A DNA stretch of 64,000 bases from Elusimicrobiaceae bacterium (GCA_016283355.1 JAEEMS010000021.1:1-64000), one strand, 5' to 3'. Counted from the first letter of the stretch, positions 16,756 to 26,617 are shown. Notes: generated from the sequence alone by a model not told the origin. Program-made: numbers and translations.

Positions 16756-19044
16756 CTATTTTGCTTGCTTTTTAGCATGTTCCTCTTTAATTTGTGTAAT
16801 TTCTTCGGGAGTTACCGTTACAATCGTTTTGCATTTGGGGTAACCGGAACAACCCAAGAATTCGCCACGCTTAGAGGTGCGTAGCACCATAGGTTTACCA
16901 CATTTTTCACACAGACGGTCCGTTATAATTGGACCGGAAGAGGCAACTTTATTTCCCTCGGCATCGATGGAATAGGTGTTTTTGCATTTTGGGTAAGCGG
17001 AACAGGCCAAAAACTTCCCCCGTTTTCCCATGCGAATTACCATCGGAGCGCCGCATTTGTCGCATTTTTCGTTGGTTTGTTGGGGGGCCACTTTCTCAAT
17101 TTTTTCGCCGGAGCTGGAAAGATTAATTTTTCCTTTGCAGGTAGTGTCGCTGCAAACGAGGTATTCCCCAAAGCGGCTTCTTTTCTTGAGCATCATTTTT
17201 CCGCAAATTGGGCATTTTTCATCTGTTTCTTTTGCGGCGGGGCGTTTCATTCCTTGTTCGGCTTCGGTCAATTCCTTCTTAAAGTTTTTATAGAATTCAT
17301 TGAGTAAATCTACCCATTTTTCACCGCCTTCAGCTACTTTATCGAGTTGCTCTTCTACCCCGGCGGTGTAGGAAAGATCCATAATTTCTTTGAAGAAATC
17401 TTTCAAACTGTCCGTTACGGTAATTCCCAAGTCGGTTGCCACCAGTTTATTGGATTTGGATTGTCGGGCAATATATTTGCGATCCAAAATATTTTTTATA
17501 GTTGGTGCATATGTGGACGGACGCCCAATACCGTGTTTTTCCAACGTTTTAATCAAACTAGCTTCATTGTAGTAGGGGGGCGGTGTAGTTTTGTGAGATT
17601 TGGTTTTGATATCCACCAGTTTCAATTCATCCCCTTCCGTCAGAATCGGCAACAAGGCCGAAGATTCGTTTTCTTCGTTGTGCTCCTCCTCTTCCGAATC
17701 TTTGTACACCGATAAGTACCCGGGGAACTTAATAGTTCTCCCCGTGGCGCGCAATAGACATTCTTTTTCATCTTTGGCGGCAATATCGATAGAAACCGTG
17801 TTAAATACGGCATCTGCCATTTGGGAAGCGACAAACCGCAACCAAATAAGTTCATACAGTTTGTATTGATCATCCGTTAAGAACGGTTTCATGTTTTGGG
17901 GAGTACGGCGCACATCCGTAGGGTGGATGGCCTCGTGTGCTTCTTGGGCTCCCATCACTTTGCTTTTATAGATGGGTTGTTTGGCAGGGACAAATTGCGC
18001 CCCGTATTTTTCCCCGATAAATTTTTTGGTTTGTTCTTGTAAGAGTTTAGACACGTTAAACGAGTCCGTACGCATATAAGTAATCAACCCGAACGTCTGC
18101 CCTTCCACGGAGATACCTTCGTAAAGGTGTTGGGCCGTTTGCATGGTTTTTTGAGAAGAAAACCCGAGTTTATTGTAGGCATCTTGTTGTAGCGTGCTTG
18201 TAATAAAAGGAGGTTTCGGTTTCTGTTTTACTTCCTTCTTTTCTACTTTGATTACTTTGTTGGGGCCTTTGCGCAACAGGTCGGAAAGCGGCGCCAGTTT
18301 TTCCGGTTTATCGAATACTGTATTTTTTACTTTATAATCTTCCGCAAAAAGTTTGTACGTTTTTGTCTGCTCGACGTTTTTCCCTTTGTATTTGGTAACA
18401 CGTGCCCAAAATTGGGGGGCCGTTTTCGGTTTTTCAAATTGAGCACCGATAGACCAGTATTCCTGTTCTTTAAAATCAGCAATTTCTTTGGCGCGTTCGG
18501 CCAGTAGGCGTACCGCTACGGATTGCACACGGCCGGCGGAAAGACCGGAAGTAATTTTCTTCCACAAAAGGGGAGAAAGTTTATATCCCACAATGCGGTC
18601 AAGGATACGGCGGGCCTGTTGTGCGTTGACCAAATTGTCATCAATTTTGCGCGCATGTTCAAACGATTCTTTGATGGCAGTTGGGGTAATTTCGTGGAAA
18701 AAAATGCGTTGATAACGGTCTTTGGGGAGTTTTAAAAGTTCCACCAAATGCCATGCGATGGCCTCTCCTTCGCGGTCAGGGTCTGTAGCCAAGTAGATTT
18801 GACTTGCAGATTTTGCAATAGTCGTTAACTCGGAGATAATACGCTTGGCTCGTTCTACCGGAACGTAGGTGGGCGTAAAAGCATTATCAATATCTACACC
18901 GATATCTTTTGTAGGCAAATCACGTACATGCCCGAACGAGCTGCGGACGATGAACTCGTTTCCTAAAATTTTGCTGATGGTTTTTTGTTTGGTGGGAGAT
19001 TCCACGATGACCAATTTTTTTCCTTTTACATTTGTTGCTGCCAT
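16756..19044 (-). CDS. topA: DNA topoisomerase I
   Basis: Type IA topoisomerase that relaxes negative supercoils. The 762-aa protein begins with the Toprim domain (KKLVIVESPTKQKTISKIL at about 9-27; DPDREGEAIAWHL at about 87-99). The active-site tyrosine is in FGLITYMRTDSF near residue 325. The C-terminus carries three four-Cys zinc ribbons, starting near 618 (CPICGK), 664 (CDKCGA) and 711 (CEKCGK), as in the E. coli type. SD aaggaag precedes the ATG. The topA-dprA-comM neighbourhood is common in bacteria, which supports all three calls. Confidence 0.98.
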   Translation of the reverse strand: MAATNVKGKKLVIVESPTKQKTISKILGNEFIVRSSFGHVRDLPTKDIGVDIDNAFTPTYVPVERAKRIISELTTIAKSASQIYLATDPDREGEAIAWHLVELLKLPKDRYQRIFFHEITPTAIKESFEHARKIDDNLVNAQQARRILDRIVGYKLSPLLWKKITSGLSAGRVQSVAVRLLAERAKEIADFKEQEYWSIGAQFEKPKTAPQFWARVTKYKGKNVEQTKTYKLFAEDYKVKNTVFDKPEKLAPLSDLLRKGPNKVIKVEKKEVKQKPKPPFITSTLQQDAYNKLGFSSQKTMQTAQHLYEGISVEGQTFGLITYMRTDSFNVSKLLQEQTKKFIGEKYGAQFVPAKQPIYKSKVMGAQEAHEAIHPTDVRRTPQNMKPFLTDDQYKLYELIWLRFVASQMADAVFNTVSIDIAAKDEKECLLRATGRTIKFPGYLSVYKDSEEEEHNEENESSALLPILTEGDELKLVDIKTKSHKTTPPPYYNEASLIKTLEKHGIGRPSTYAPTIKNILDRKYIARQSKSNKLVATDLGITVTDSLKDFFKEIMDLSYTAGVEEQLDKVAEGGEKWVDLLNEFYKNFKKELTEAEQGMKRPAAKETDEKCPICGKMMLKKRSRFGEYLVCSDTTCKGKINLSSSGEKIEKVAPQQTNEKCDKCGAPMVIRMGKRGKFLACSAYPKCKNTYSIDAEGNKVASSGPIITDRLCEKCGKPMVLRTSKRGEFLGCSGYPKCKTIVTVTPEEITQIKEEHAKKQAK

Positions 19045-19063
19045 AACTCACTTCCTTCTAAAT

Positions 19064-20200
19064 TTAAAATTTACTTTTGCTGTATAACCCGTTTTCACAG
19101 GATAAAAATCCTTTTACTTCCAATTCAAAAAGTAACTGTGCGGTTTCCGGCACATCTGCTTGTAACCCTTCGGCAATTTGGTCCAAACTTAATTGTTCAG
19201 AGGCCACCAGCTGCATCACTTGTTGTTCGCGCGGCGGCAACTGCTCTTCCGGTTTAGCGGGAATATCGGCCGGATGTGCGAAAAAACGAGGGTCAAGCCC
19301 AAAACGATACTGCTGTGGTATATAGTCTAGTATATCTGCGACGGAAGTTACAACCCCCGCCCCATCTTTTATAAGAGAGTTTGGACCTCCGGATGTGGGG
19401 CTGTCTATCGGGCCGGGAACAGCTAAAACATCTTTTCCCATCTCTAAGGCCAGCTTGGCTGTAATCAAAGCGCCGGACTTAACTTCTCCTTCTACGATTA
19501 CAACCGGTTGGGCCAAAGCCGCAATGATGCGGTTTCGCCGCGGAAAATGGAAAGCATTGGGTGGCCTGTTAAACGGTAATTCCGATAGTACGGCCCCGCC
19601 GTGTTCTAAAATAGCTTTTTCAAGTGAACGATTTTCGGCCGGATAACAACGCCCGATCCCGGTACCGATGACAGCTATAGTCGGTTTTTTGAGTTCTACC
19701 GCTGCTGTGTGACATACACTGTCTATTCCACGTGCCAAACCGCTTATTACCGTTACGCCACATTGGGTAAGTTGGGCGGCTAATTGGTGTGCGGCTCGCC
19801 GTCCGTAGGGGGTAATTTTCCGTGTACCCACCATAGCCACGCAAGCTGTATTTTCGGCGGGTAATTTCCCTAACACATACAACGCTATAGGGGCTTCTTT
19901 ACAATTGCGTAAAGATTGGGGGTATTCTTCATCTTCCGGAATATAAATGTGTCCGCCTAATTTTTCGGTTTTATCCCACTCTTCCTGCGGATGAATGGAA
20001 AAAGCTTCTTCTAACAGATGGGCCGCCGTTTGTGGGTTTAGATTTGCCTCCTTTGCTAGGGTGGCGGCATCTTGTTTTAAAATATTTTGTGCTGAACCAA
20101 AAATTTCAATCAAACGCTGTAGCCAATCGGCGCGGAAATACAAAAATGCATTGAGCCGGATGCGTGCCAAGCGTTCTTCGTTGGAAATAGCGGTATTCAT
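19064..20200 (-). CDS. dprA: DNA processing protein DprA
   Basis: Protects incoming single-stranded DNA and loads RecA during natural transformation. The 378-aa protein has an N-terminal helical/HhH-like region (about 1-75) and the Rossmann-like DprA core (about 80-295) with VGTRKITPYGRRAAHQLA, VISGLARGIDSVCHTAA and FPRRNRIIAAL. A C-terminal winged-helix (DprA_WH, about 310-375) is also present. It starts within the comM stop (4-nt overlap). With comM next to it, this supports at least vestigial natural competence, though no other com genes are in the window. Confidence 0.95.
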   Translation of the reverse strand: MNTAISNEERLARIRLNAFLYFRADWLQRLIEIFGSAQNILKQDAATLAKEANLNPQTAAHLLEEAFSIHPQEEWDKTEKLGGHIYIPEDEEYPQSLRNCKEAPIALYVLGKLPAENTACVAMVGTRKITPYGRRAAHQLAAQLTQCGVTVISGLARGIDSVCHTAAVELKKPTIAVIGTGIGRCYPAENRSLEKAILEHGGAVLSELPFNRPPNAFHFPRRNRIIAALAQPVVIVEGEVKSGALITAKLALEMGKDVLAVPGPIDSPTSGGPNSLIKDGAGVVTSVADILDYIPQQYRFGLDPRFFAHPADIPAKPEEQLPPREQQVMQLVASEQLSLDQIAEGLQADVPETAQLLFELEVKGFLSCENGLYSKSKF

Positions 20201-21735
20201 AAATCGGCTACTCCTTTACGGTCTAACGGACGATATTGCATTACCTCGATTAAATGTTTTGTTTCAATATTTTCTTTTCCTTCCAAATCTGCGATGGTTC
20301 GAGCTGTTTTCAAAATTTTATCCAAGCTGCGGGCACTTAAGCCAAACTTACGCATGGCCGCTTCTAATACGGTATCCGCTCCTGCGGGAAGGATACAAAA
20401 TTGTTTAATTTCTTTGGGCGTCATAAAAGCATTAGCCGTAGTGGTAGAGCCACTGAAACGCCTTTTTTGTATATCCCGTGCCTTGAGCACTCGTTCCCGG
20501 ATTTGGGCGGAAGTTTCGCCTTCGCTTTGTTTGTTCCAATCAGTGTATTTGACGGGATTTAGCGTGACTGTCAAGTCAATGCGGTCCAATAGTGGCCCCG
20601 AAATACGAGATTTATAACGGTTAATTTGCATGGGAGTACATGTACACGGTTTAAGCGGATTGCCTAGGTTGCCGCAAGGACAAGGGTTCATGGCAGCTAC
20701 CAACGTAAACCGGGCCGGATAAGCGACCGTCTCTTTGGCGCGGGAAATAGTTACCTGTCCGTTTTCCAACGGTTCGCGCAAAACTTCCAAAGAGGAGCGG
20801 GAAAATTCTGCAAATTCATCTAAAAACAATACCCCGTTATGAGCCAAAGAAACTTCTCCGGGTTTAGGGGTAGATCCTCCCCCGATTAATGCCACATCGG
20901 ATATGGTATGATGCGGATCCCGAAACGGACGTTTGGTAAGCAGTTTGCTTTTGCCCATTAAATTACAAATGGAATAGATTTTAGTAATTTCCAAAGATTC
21001 TTCTTGGGTTAAAGGAGGTAAAATCCCCGCGAACCGCTTTGCTAACATACTTTTCCCTGTGCCGGGCAGTCCGATCATCAGTACATTGTGTCCGCCGGCT
21101 GCCGCTATTTCCAGTGCACGTTTAGCAAGAGCTTGCCCCTTGACATCGGAAAAATCAAGATCGCTGGTTGTCTCTTCTTCCGCTTCCGGCAAATAAGAAA
21201 TTTGAACATTTCCCAACGGAATTTTTTCTTCCAAATATTCGGTTAATTCTTTAAGTGTGTGTGGGGTAATAAAAGAGGTTGCAGATACTTTTCCTTCCAG
21301 TGCGTTGGCGGGGGGAATAACGGCCGTTTTTTCCAATTTCTTGCAAGAAATCAGCATGGGGAGTACCCCTGCACACGAACGTAAGGATCCGTCCAAAGCT
21401 ACTTCTCCCAGTACCAGTAAATCCTTTATTTTAGCAACCGCTTTTGGAGAGAGTTGTTCGCTGGCTGCCAAGATGCCCAACGCAATAGGCAAATCAAAGT
21501 GTGTTCCGCTTTTGCGCAATTCGGCAGGGCTCAGGTTTACGGTAATCCGTTTCAGCGGGAAGTCAAAGCCGCTATTGCGAATAGCCGCTACGACGCGATC
21601 TTTGCTTTCACGCACTTCCGCGTCCGGCAATCCTACCACGGCAAGCGTAGGCATCCCGGGAGCGATGTCGACTTCCACCGACACCGTAAATCCTTCAATT
21701 CCCCTGATGGCTCCCGTACAAACGTTGGCTAGCAT
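20197..21735 (-). CDS. comM: Mg-chelatase-like AAA+ helicase ComM
   Basis: YifB/ComM family hexameric AAA+ motor that promotes branch migration in natural transformation. At 512 aa it has the standard layout: an N-terminal Lon-like/ChlI region (about 1-170), Walker A GLPGTGKSMLAKRFAGILP (about 222-240), Walker B NGVLFLDEFAEF (about 296-307), the arginine-finger region LLDRIDLTV, and a C-terminal helical lid. The zinc-like CPCGNLGNPLKPCTCTP cluster (about 349-365) is typical of the family. The comM stop overlaps the dprA start. Confidence 0.95.
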   Translation of the reverse strand: MLANVCTGAIRGIEGFTVSVEVDIAPGMPTLAVVGLPDAEVRESKDRVVAAIRNSGFDFPLKRITVNLSPAELRKSGTHFDLPIALGILAASEQLSPKAVAKIKDLLVLGEVALDGSLRSCAGVLPMLISCKKLEKTAVIPPANALEGKVSATSFITPHTLKELTEYLEEKIPLGNVQISYLPEAEEETTSDLDFSDVKGQALAKRALEIAAAGGHNVLMIGLPGTGKSMLAKRFAGILPPLTQEESLEITKIYSICNLMGKSKLLTKRPFRDPHHTISDVALIGGGSTPKPGEVSLAHNGVLFLDEFAEFSRSSLEVLREPLENGQVTISRAKETVAYPARFTLVAAMNPCPCGNLGNPLKPCTCTPMQINRYKSRISGPLLDRIDLTVTLNPVKYTDWNKQSEGETSAQIRERVLKARDIQKRRFSGSTTTANAFMTPKEIKQFCILPAGADTVLEAAMRKFGLSARSLDKILKTARTIADLEGKENIETKHLIEVMQYRPLDRKGVADL

Positions 21736-21736
21736 A

Positions 21737-22846
21737 TTAGTTAAAGTTCAACACAATCGAAGAAGGGGTAATGGACATTACCGTAAAATAAATATTGTAT
21801 TTGCGGATAATTTTTGCTGTTAACTCTTCCGGTGTGGAAATATTAGCGGACACATCAAATTGCGCGGCAGAGTTAGCGTAGCGCACGAGGTTAAAATCTT
21901 CGATTTCCCGTAAATTACGCAGAACCTCTTGCAATTGTTTGAGCCGTTCAATGGTGTTGACATTTTTTATCGTAACGGAAAAAATCTTCGCAGAATTAAT
22001 GGTGTCGTTAATAGGTTCTACAAGTTGTTTGGCGGCACTTTCACAAGCGGCGGAAATAGATTTTTGAGCGGCAATTTCACTCAACGGATCGAGTCCGCTT
22101 TGTTGGGCGGCCCCTTCCGCTACAATTGCATAATTGTTAGTGGAATATGTACGTACATTTGCACGTGCACGATACGAGGTGAAAGGAGAGGGTATCCCAC
22201 CCGGGAGTGCCGTCAATGGATTGGCATCCACGTCTGCCATGATGATAAAACGGGCCCCTTCGGCGCGGGCTTTATCAATGGTGGAGTTGGGATTTTCCAA
22301 ATTGTTTTTACTTAAATTATCCCCATTTACCAAAGCATACGGTTGGTTTTTCAATACGCGGTAAATAGCTTGCTTGCAATCTTGCGAAAGGGATAGATTT
22401 TCTCCTACTTGTTCACGAGAAGCCACCACGATAGTTGTTTTTTTGGCAAAAGCATCTTCATCGGTTTGTTTGATAATTTCGCCAATATCTTTCACGAGTA
22501 CCATGGCTTTAATTTTGGTATAGAAATCATCCCCTTTGCGGTAACTTTTCATTACATGTGATTTGCGGATGAAACCGGCTGTTTTGGAGGTAATTTTATC
22601 TTCTACCAATTGCGCCTGATCCACCGTAGTTGCGGAAGAAATAAATACACCGGCCACTTTTTCTACTGCATTTTTTTGAGCGGCCAAAATGCCGTCTTTG
22701 CGCATTTGGCGTATGTTATTTTCGTCGTAAGGAACCAAAGATTCGGCTTCCACATATTCCCCTTCCCCTTTGGGGCCGATACGTAAACTGCTACACGCAC
22801 TAAGGAGAATACTGGCTGTCAAAAAAGTAAGCAAAAGTTTTTTCAT
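21737..22846 (-). CDS. Lipoprotein with FlgT-like N-terminal features, unknown function
   Basis: 369-aa lipoprotein; the signal ends ILLSAC (Cys18). The region after it, with DGILAAQKNAVEKVAGVFISSATTV and a following GFIRKSHVMKSY stretch (about 50-110), resembles the N-terminal domain of flagellar assembly protein T and related envelope proteins. No flagellar genes are in the window, so a flagellar role is not supported. The C-terminal two thirds is mixed alpha/beta with a VSITI-like strand region around 295-330. It overlaps the preceding lipoprotein gene by 4 nt and ends 1 nt before comM begins. It is the third member of a unit with the DnaA-like AAA+ protein. Confidence 0.65.
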   Translation of the reverse strand: MKKLLLTFLTASILLSACSSLRIGPKGEGEYVEAESLVPYDENNIRQMRKDGILAAQKNAVEKVAGVFISSATTVDQAQLVEDKITSKTAGFIRKSHVMKSYRKGDDFYTKIKAMVLVKDIGEIIKQTDEDAFAKKTTIVVASREQVGENLSLSQDCKQAIYRVLKNQPYALVNGDNLSKNNLENPNSTIDKARAEGARFIIMADVDANPLTALPGGIPSPFTSYRARANVRTYSTNNYAIVAEGAAQQSGLDPLSEIAAQKSISAACESAAKQLVEPINDTINSAKIFSVTIKNVNTIERLKQLQEVLRNLREIEDFNLVRYANSAAQFDVSANISTPEELTAKIIRKYNIYFTVMSITPSSIVLNFN

Positions 22847-23292
22847 TTGTGGGCCTCCGGGTCAATTCCTGCTTGTTTCAGATAAGCGCGGTCCAAGCGC
22901 ATGATAACTGTGCAACCGCCGTCATTTAGGTATTCGGTAGATACCAGCTCCATTCGTTGGATGATTCCTTGCGATGTGGAATCCAACGTGCTGGCGGAAG
23001 AAACGGCATCCACTACTTGAACATGGCTTTGAACATTTGCACCAAAAAGCACCTCACTTGCGCGTTGGTAAGCGTGTGCAATGGCTGCCTCACGGCTCAT
23101 AATACGGCGTTGGGAATCCGAGGAGTGGGCTGGATTTGCAGCCCCCATTCCGCGTACCCACAAATAATCTCCGGTTAGCAATGTATCATTGAAAGCGGGA
23201 GCAATTTTCCCGTCTTTTACGGCACTCTTTAAAGAATGGGTGCATGCGCCCAGCAGTAATACAACACTACACAATGCAAGAATTTTTTTCAT
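22843..23292 (-). CDS. Small LPP20-like lipoprotein, unknown function
   Basis: 149-aa lipoprotein with signal MKKILALCSVVLLLGAC (Cys17). The body contains SREAAIAHAYQRASEVLFG (about 68-86), the helix of the type seen in LPP20/FlgP-like lipoproteins, followed by a beta-rich end (VEYLNDGGCTVIMRLDRAYL-like region, about 120-142). The family match is by pattern only. The ATG is 2 nt from the stop of the DnaA-like gene, and its own stop overlaps the next lipoprotein by 4 nt, so the three are almost certainly co-translated from one mRNA. Confidence 0.65.
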   Translation of the reverse strand: MKKILALCSVVLLLGACTHSLKSAVKDGKIAPAFNDTLLTGDYLWVRGMGAANPAHSSDSQRRIMSREAAIAHAYQRASEVLFGANVQSHVQVVDAVSSASTLDSTSQGIIQRMELVSTEYLNDGGCTVIMRLDRAYLKQAGIDPEAHK

Positions 23293-23294
23293 AG

Positions 23295-25961
23295 TTATCT
23301 CATCAGTTCTGCCAACACTTTTACATACATACTGGGCTGACGGACACTTTCAAAATTGATAATGCCGCAGCGGATTAACATCACTTCCAACATGTGCGTT
23401 AGAATGTCGTAAAAATTCTCCCGTACAGAGGGATCGCAATCCCCGGGACGAGGTCCTAAGATGATAGCTCCTTTTAATTTCTTGTTATCGCACAAGTTGG
23501 CAATCTTGAAAGCGGAAGAAATGATATTTTCCGTTGCATAAGAAGAACGCACTACAATTTCCGGTCCGCCTTCAATACCTAATTCCCGTGCTCGCTGTTG
23601 AAGTGAAAATACCATCCAGTTCATTTTATCGGCGCAATTAGCCGGGTAGAAGAACCCAATTCTGCCCCACTCGCCGTTTCCCATCGTAACGATAGAAGTG
23701 ATTTTATCCGGTGAGGTGGTGATGATGCGGCTGGTTTGGTCTTCTCCCTTTGAGGCCAGCAATTTTTCCAAAAGAGCAGCGGCGGAACGTTGCTGTGCAT
23801 CCACGTTGTGGGGGAGTAAACTCTCCAGCACTTTCAGACGGCGGATACTGCGTTGAACCGTCCCCAGCGTCATATGGTCTGCCCGGAAGAAACTGGTAAT
23901 TTGAGAATCCGTTAAATCAATGTGATTATCCATCAACATCTTTTTGGTAATTTTGAACTGCACGTTGCCCGTAGGGGCTTTCAGTTCGCTGATATACCCG
24001 GAATCCAAACGGAACTTGATTAATTCTTCCAATTTTTCCAAACTTTCGGGCGGATATTTGGAGGTAATGACAATTTGTTTTTGTTCTTTCAAAAACGTGT
24101 TGAGCAATTTGGAAATATAAGCCCTGTTTTGCTCGTTGATAGCCAGCAAATGTATGTCATCGATGAGTAGTACTTTAACTGTGGAAATGAATTGATCAAA
24201 TTTATCAATGTTTCCTTCCATGATGTAGCGCTGAATACCGCGGGATAAACGTACCCCGTTGGTCATAAACACATTGGCTTGACCGAAATTTTGACTAAAT
24301 GCGTAAGCCATCGCATTTAAGAAATGGCTTTTACCGGTACCGGTTGCTCCGTGCAATACAAGAGGATTATACATCTTCCCGGGAGATGCAATGACGGACA
24401 TGGCGGTAGCATGGGCAAAACGGTTGACGGACATAATCATGTTGCTCAACGTATAGGTGGGTACCCAGGGGATCTCTAAGGGCCAATTGTGTTTTTTAAG
24501 TTCAGACAAGGACACTTGTATGGAATGATCAATCGTGCGGGTGCGTTCCAACGGAGTTTTAGTCGGTTGGGGTGTTTCCTGTTGTTGAGTTTCCGCAATC
24601 CGTGGCCGCGGGGGTATCGCATTAAACGGTTTGGGTGCCTGCGGTTTTCCGGGCACCGGCGGCATCGGCGCGGAAGGCCCTTTCGGCTTTAGTTTAAAAA
24701 ATGTCTGTTTCTGTTTATCATCCATAGATTTTGTCCTCAATATGGTTTTGTTACCCTTGTTTGCGGAATCCACTTTAGGGGTGGATTCTCGTTTAACCCT
24801 TTGCAAATTGGCGGATCGCGGTGTAGCTACCTTGTTTTTGTTTTGTTCGGGAGTTGTGGACGCTACGGTACGAGCACTCCGTTTATTAACGGGCGCAGCT
24901 TTTTGTTGGTTTTCAGCTGGCTCCGGCGTATCCAAATCAATGGTAAAAGGAGCTTGCCGTAACGTAATTTCCGGTAATGCATCATTGATAGGTTGGGCCG
25001 CACGTACAGTGTGTAAAGAAGGATCCTGTCGGAAAGTGGACTCTCCCGATTCTTTGGCAGCAGAAAGCTGTTCCCTTGTAAATGGTTTGGATAAGGCCGA
25101 TGTTTTTAGGTCAATGACATTGGTTTGTTCTTTGATGTCTTGGGCAAAAACATCCCCATTCTCTTCCTGTTGCGGGGCAGGTGTTGTGGCCCGGTTGAGC
25201 TTATCTTCACGTTGAGATTGGGCATGCTGCATTTTTTCTTTGTTTTCTACATCCACAAACATATCGTATTTGGTTTCGGCCGCAAAAATATCTTCTAACG
25301 GCATCCGGTCCAATACTGTTCCTTCCATATCTTTAATGAGCATATCTTTCTCGTCCAACGGGAAATCCAGGGCAGGATTTTCGGTTGGTTCGGCGGACTC
25401 CGATTGTCCGGCAGGCATTAAATCGCTCTTTGCCCAAGCCGCCAGTTCATCTCCCACTTGAGTGGCGGGAATAAAAGAAGTAAAAGTCGGTTCTCCTTCC
25501 TCGTGGGCAGGCAAAATTAATTCGGGCGGTTGGGGCTTGTAAGTAGTAGTTAAATCAGCCGGAACTTCGCTGGAGGCCACATGCTGCGTTTTAAGAGCCA
25601 ACGAATCTCCTTCATCCAAATCGATGGCAAAAGGTTCATTTTCCTCTTGGGAAGGAGTGTTATTGTTGAAAAGGGGATCTCCCAACACGCCGCCAGGCAC
25701 AAATTGATTGATTTTGTTGGCTTGTTCCACCCCTTCACGTGTAGCGGTGCGGATTTTGTCTTGAGTGGTTTCATCCAAATCTTGGGGTAATTCAAAGGCA
25801 TAAACAAAAGGAGGATCGGCGGGGATTGATTTTTTAACAAACCCTGCCAATTTTTTTGCAATCAGTCGTGCCTCTTGTTCCGTCCCGTCAATCATTAGAG
25901 AAAAAGAGTGACGCCCCGTCTCGGGGTCTACGCGAGAAACTAAATCCCAGTTATTAATCAT
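23295..25961 (-). CDS. Large DnaA-like AAA+ ATPase with novel N- and C-terminal regions
   Basis: 888-aa protein of unknown role. Four regions are visible. Residues about 1-90 form a small ordered domain. About 90-480 is low-complexity, rich in E/D, then P/T/K/Q, and probably disordered. About 500-715 is a DnaA-type ATPase: VNRFAHATAMSVIASPGK matches DnaA's NRFAHA...PGK signature, Walker A is GATGTGKSH near 536, Walker B is VLLIDDIHLL near 598, and FRLDSGYISEL corresponds to DnaA's sensor/arginine-finger segment. About 752-888 is an alpha/beta domain I do not recognise. DnaA's DNA-binding helix-turn-helix (DHTTV signature) is absent, so this is not the replication initiator itself. It lies 6 nt after deoC and 2 nt before a lipoprotein gene. 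Confidence 0.85.
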   Translation of the reverse strand: MINNWDLVSRVDPETGRHSFSLMIDGTEQEARLIAKKLAGFVKKSIPADPPFVYAFELPQDLDETTQDKIRTATREGVEQANKINQFVPGGVLGDPLFNNNTPSQEENEPFAIDLDEGDSLALKTQHVASSEVPADLTTTYKPQPPELILPAHEEGEPTFTSFIPATQVGDELAAWAKSDLMPAGQSESAEPTENPALDFPLDEKDMLIKDMEGTVLDRMPLEDIFAAETKYDMFVDVENKEKMQHAQSQREDKLNRATTPAPQQEENGDVFAQDIKEQTNVIDLKTSALSKPFTREQLSAAKESGESTFRQDPSLHTVRAAQPINDALPEITLRQAPFTIDLDTPEPAENQQKAAPVNKRSARTVASTTPEQNKNKVATPRSANLQRVKRESTPKVDSANKGNKTILRTKSMDDKQKQTFFKLKPKGPSAPMPPVPGKPQAPKPFNAIPPRPRIAETQQQETPQPTKTPLERTRTIDHSIQVSLSELKKHNWPLEIPWVPTYTLSNMIMSVNRFAHATAMSVIASPGKMYNPLVLHGATGTGKSHFLNAMAYAFSQNFGQANVFMTNGVRLSRGIQRYIMEGNIDKFDQFISTVKVLLIDDIHLLAINEQNRAYISKLLNTFLKEQKQIVITSKYPPESLEKLEELIKFRLDSGYISELKAPTGNVQFKITKKMLMDNHIDLTDSQITSFFRADHMTLGTVQRSIRRLKVLESLLPHNVDAQQRSAAALLEKLLASKGEDQTSRIITTSPDKITSIVTMGNGEWGRIGFFYPANCADKMNWMVFSLQQRARELGIEGGPEIVVRSSYATENIISSAFKIANLCDNKKLKGAIILGPRPGDCDPSVRENFYDILTHMLEVMLIRCGIINFESVRQPSMYVKVLAELMR

Positions 25962-25967
25962 TACAAA

Positions 25968-26609
25968 TTACCCTTCTACAATTTTTACCCCGCTGCTAGC
26001 CCCCACACGCGTTGCTCCCGCAGCTACCATTTTATCGAAATCTTCTCGAGATCGTACTCCCCCGGAAGCTTTTACTTCCATGTGGACCGGAATAGATTTG
26101 CGCATCAGTTCTACATCCTCTGTTGTTGCTCCACCGCCGATAAACCCTGTTGAAGTTTTCACGAAATCGGCATCCGCTTTGGCGCAGAGCTCACACGCTT
26201 TGACTTTTTCTTCATTCGTTAACTGAGAAGTTTCGATAATTACTTTTAGTACGTGTCCCAAACAAGCTTGGCGTACCGCGCGGATATCTTCCAATACGGT
26301 ATCGTAGTCCTTGGCTTTTAAGGCACCGTTGTTAATTACCATATCAATTTCATCCGCACCGTCTTTGATGGCTTGTGTTGTTTCAAATGCTTTTACCGTA
26401 GTGGTGTTTGCGCCGAGCGGAAACCCAATAACCGTACAAACTTTTACCTCCGATCCTTTGAGTTGTTCTTTGGCAAAAGACACCCAAAACGGATTTACGC
26501 ACACGCTGCAAAAATGGTATTGCCGTGCTTCTTCACACAAGCGGGCTATATCGTTTTTAGTGGCGATAGGTTTTAAAAGTGTATGGTCAATGAGTTTCGC
26601 TCTTTGCAT
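25968..26609 (-). CDS. deoC: Deoxyribose-phosphate aldolase
   Basis: Cleaves 2-deoxyribose-5-phosphate to glyceraldehyde-3-phosphate and acetaldehyde in deoxynucleoside breakdown. The 213-aa TIM barrel has the class I Schiff-base chemistry of the short DeoC group: [15 protein letters not shown] at the start, [20 protein letters not shown] (about 57-76), [12 protein letters not shown] (about 87-98), and the catalytic Lys in [10 protein letters not shown] (about 145-154) with a second Lys in [11 protein letters not shown]. Its product feeds triose-phosphate isomerase, encoded 8 nt upstream. Confidence 0.97.
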   Translation of the reverse strand: MQRAKLIDHTLLKPIATKNDIARLCEEARQYHFCSVCVNPFWVSFAKEQLKGSEVKVCTVIGFPLGANTTTVKAFETTQAIKDGADEIDMVINNGALKAKDYDTVLEDIRAVRQACLGHVLKVIIETSQLTNEEKVKACELCAKADADFVKTSTGFIGGGATTEDVELMRKSIPVHMEVKASGGVRSREDFDKMVAAGATRVGASSGVKIVEG

Positions 26610-26617
26610 AAAAACTC

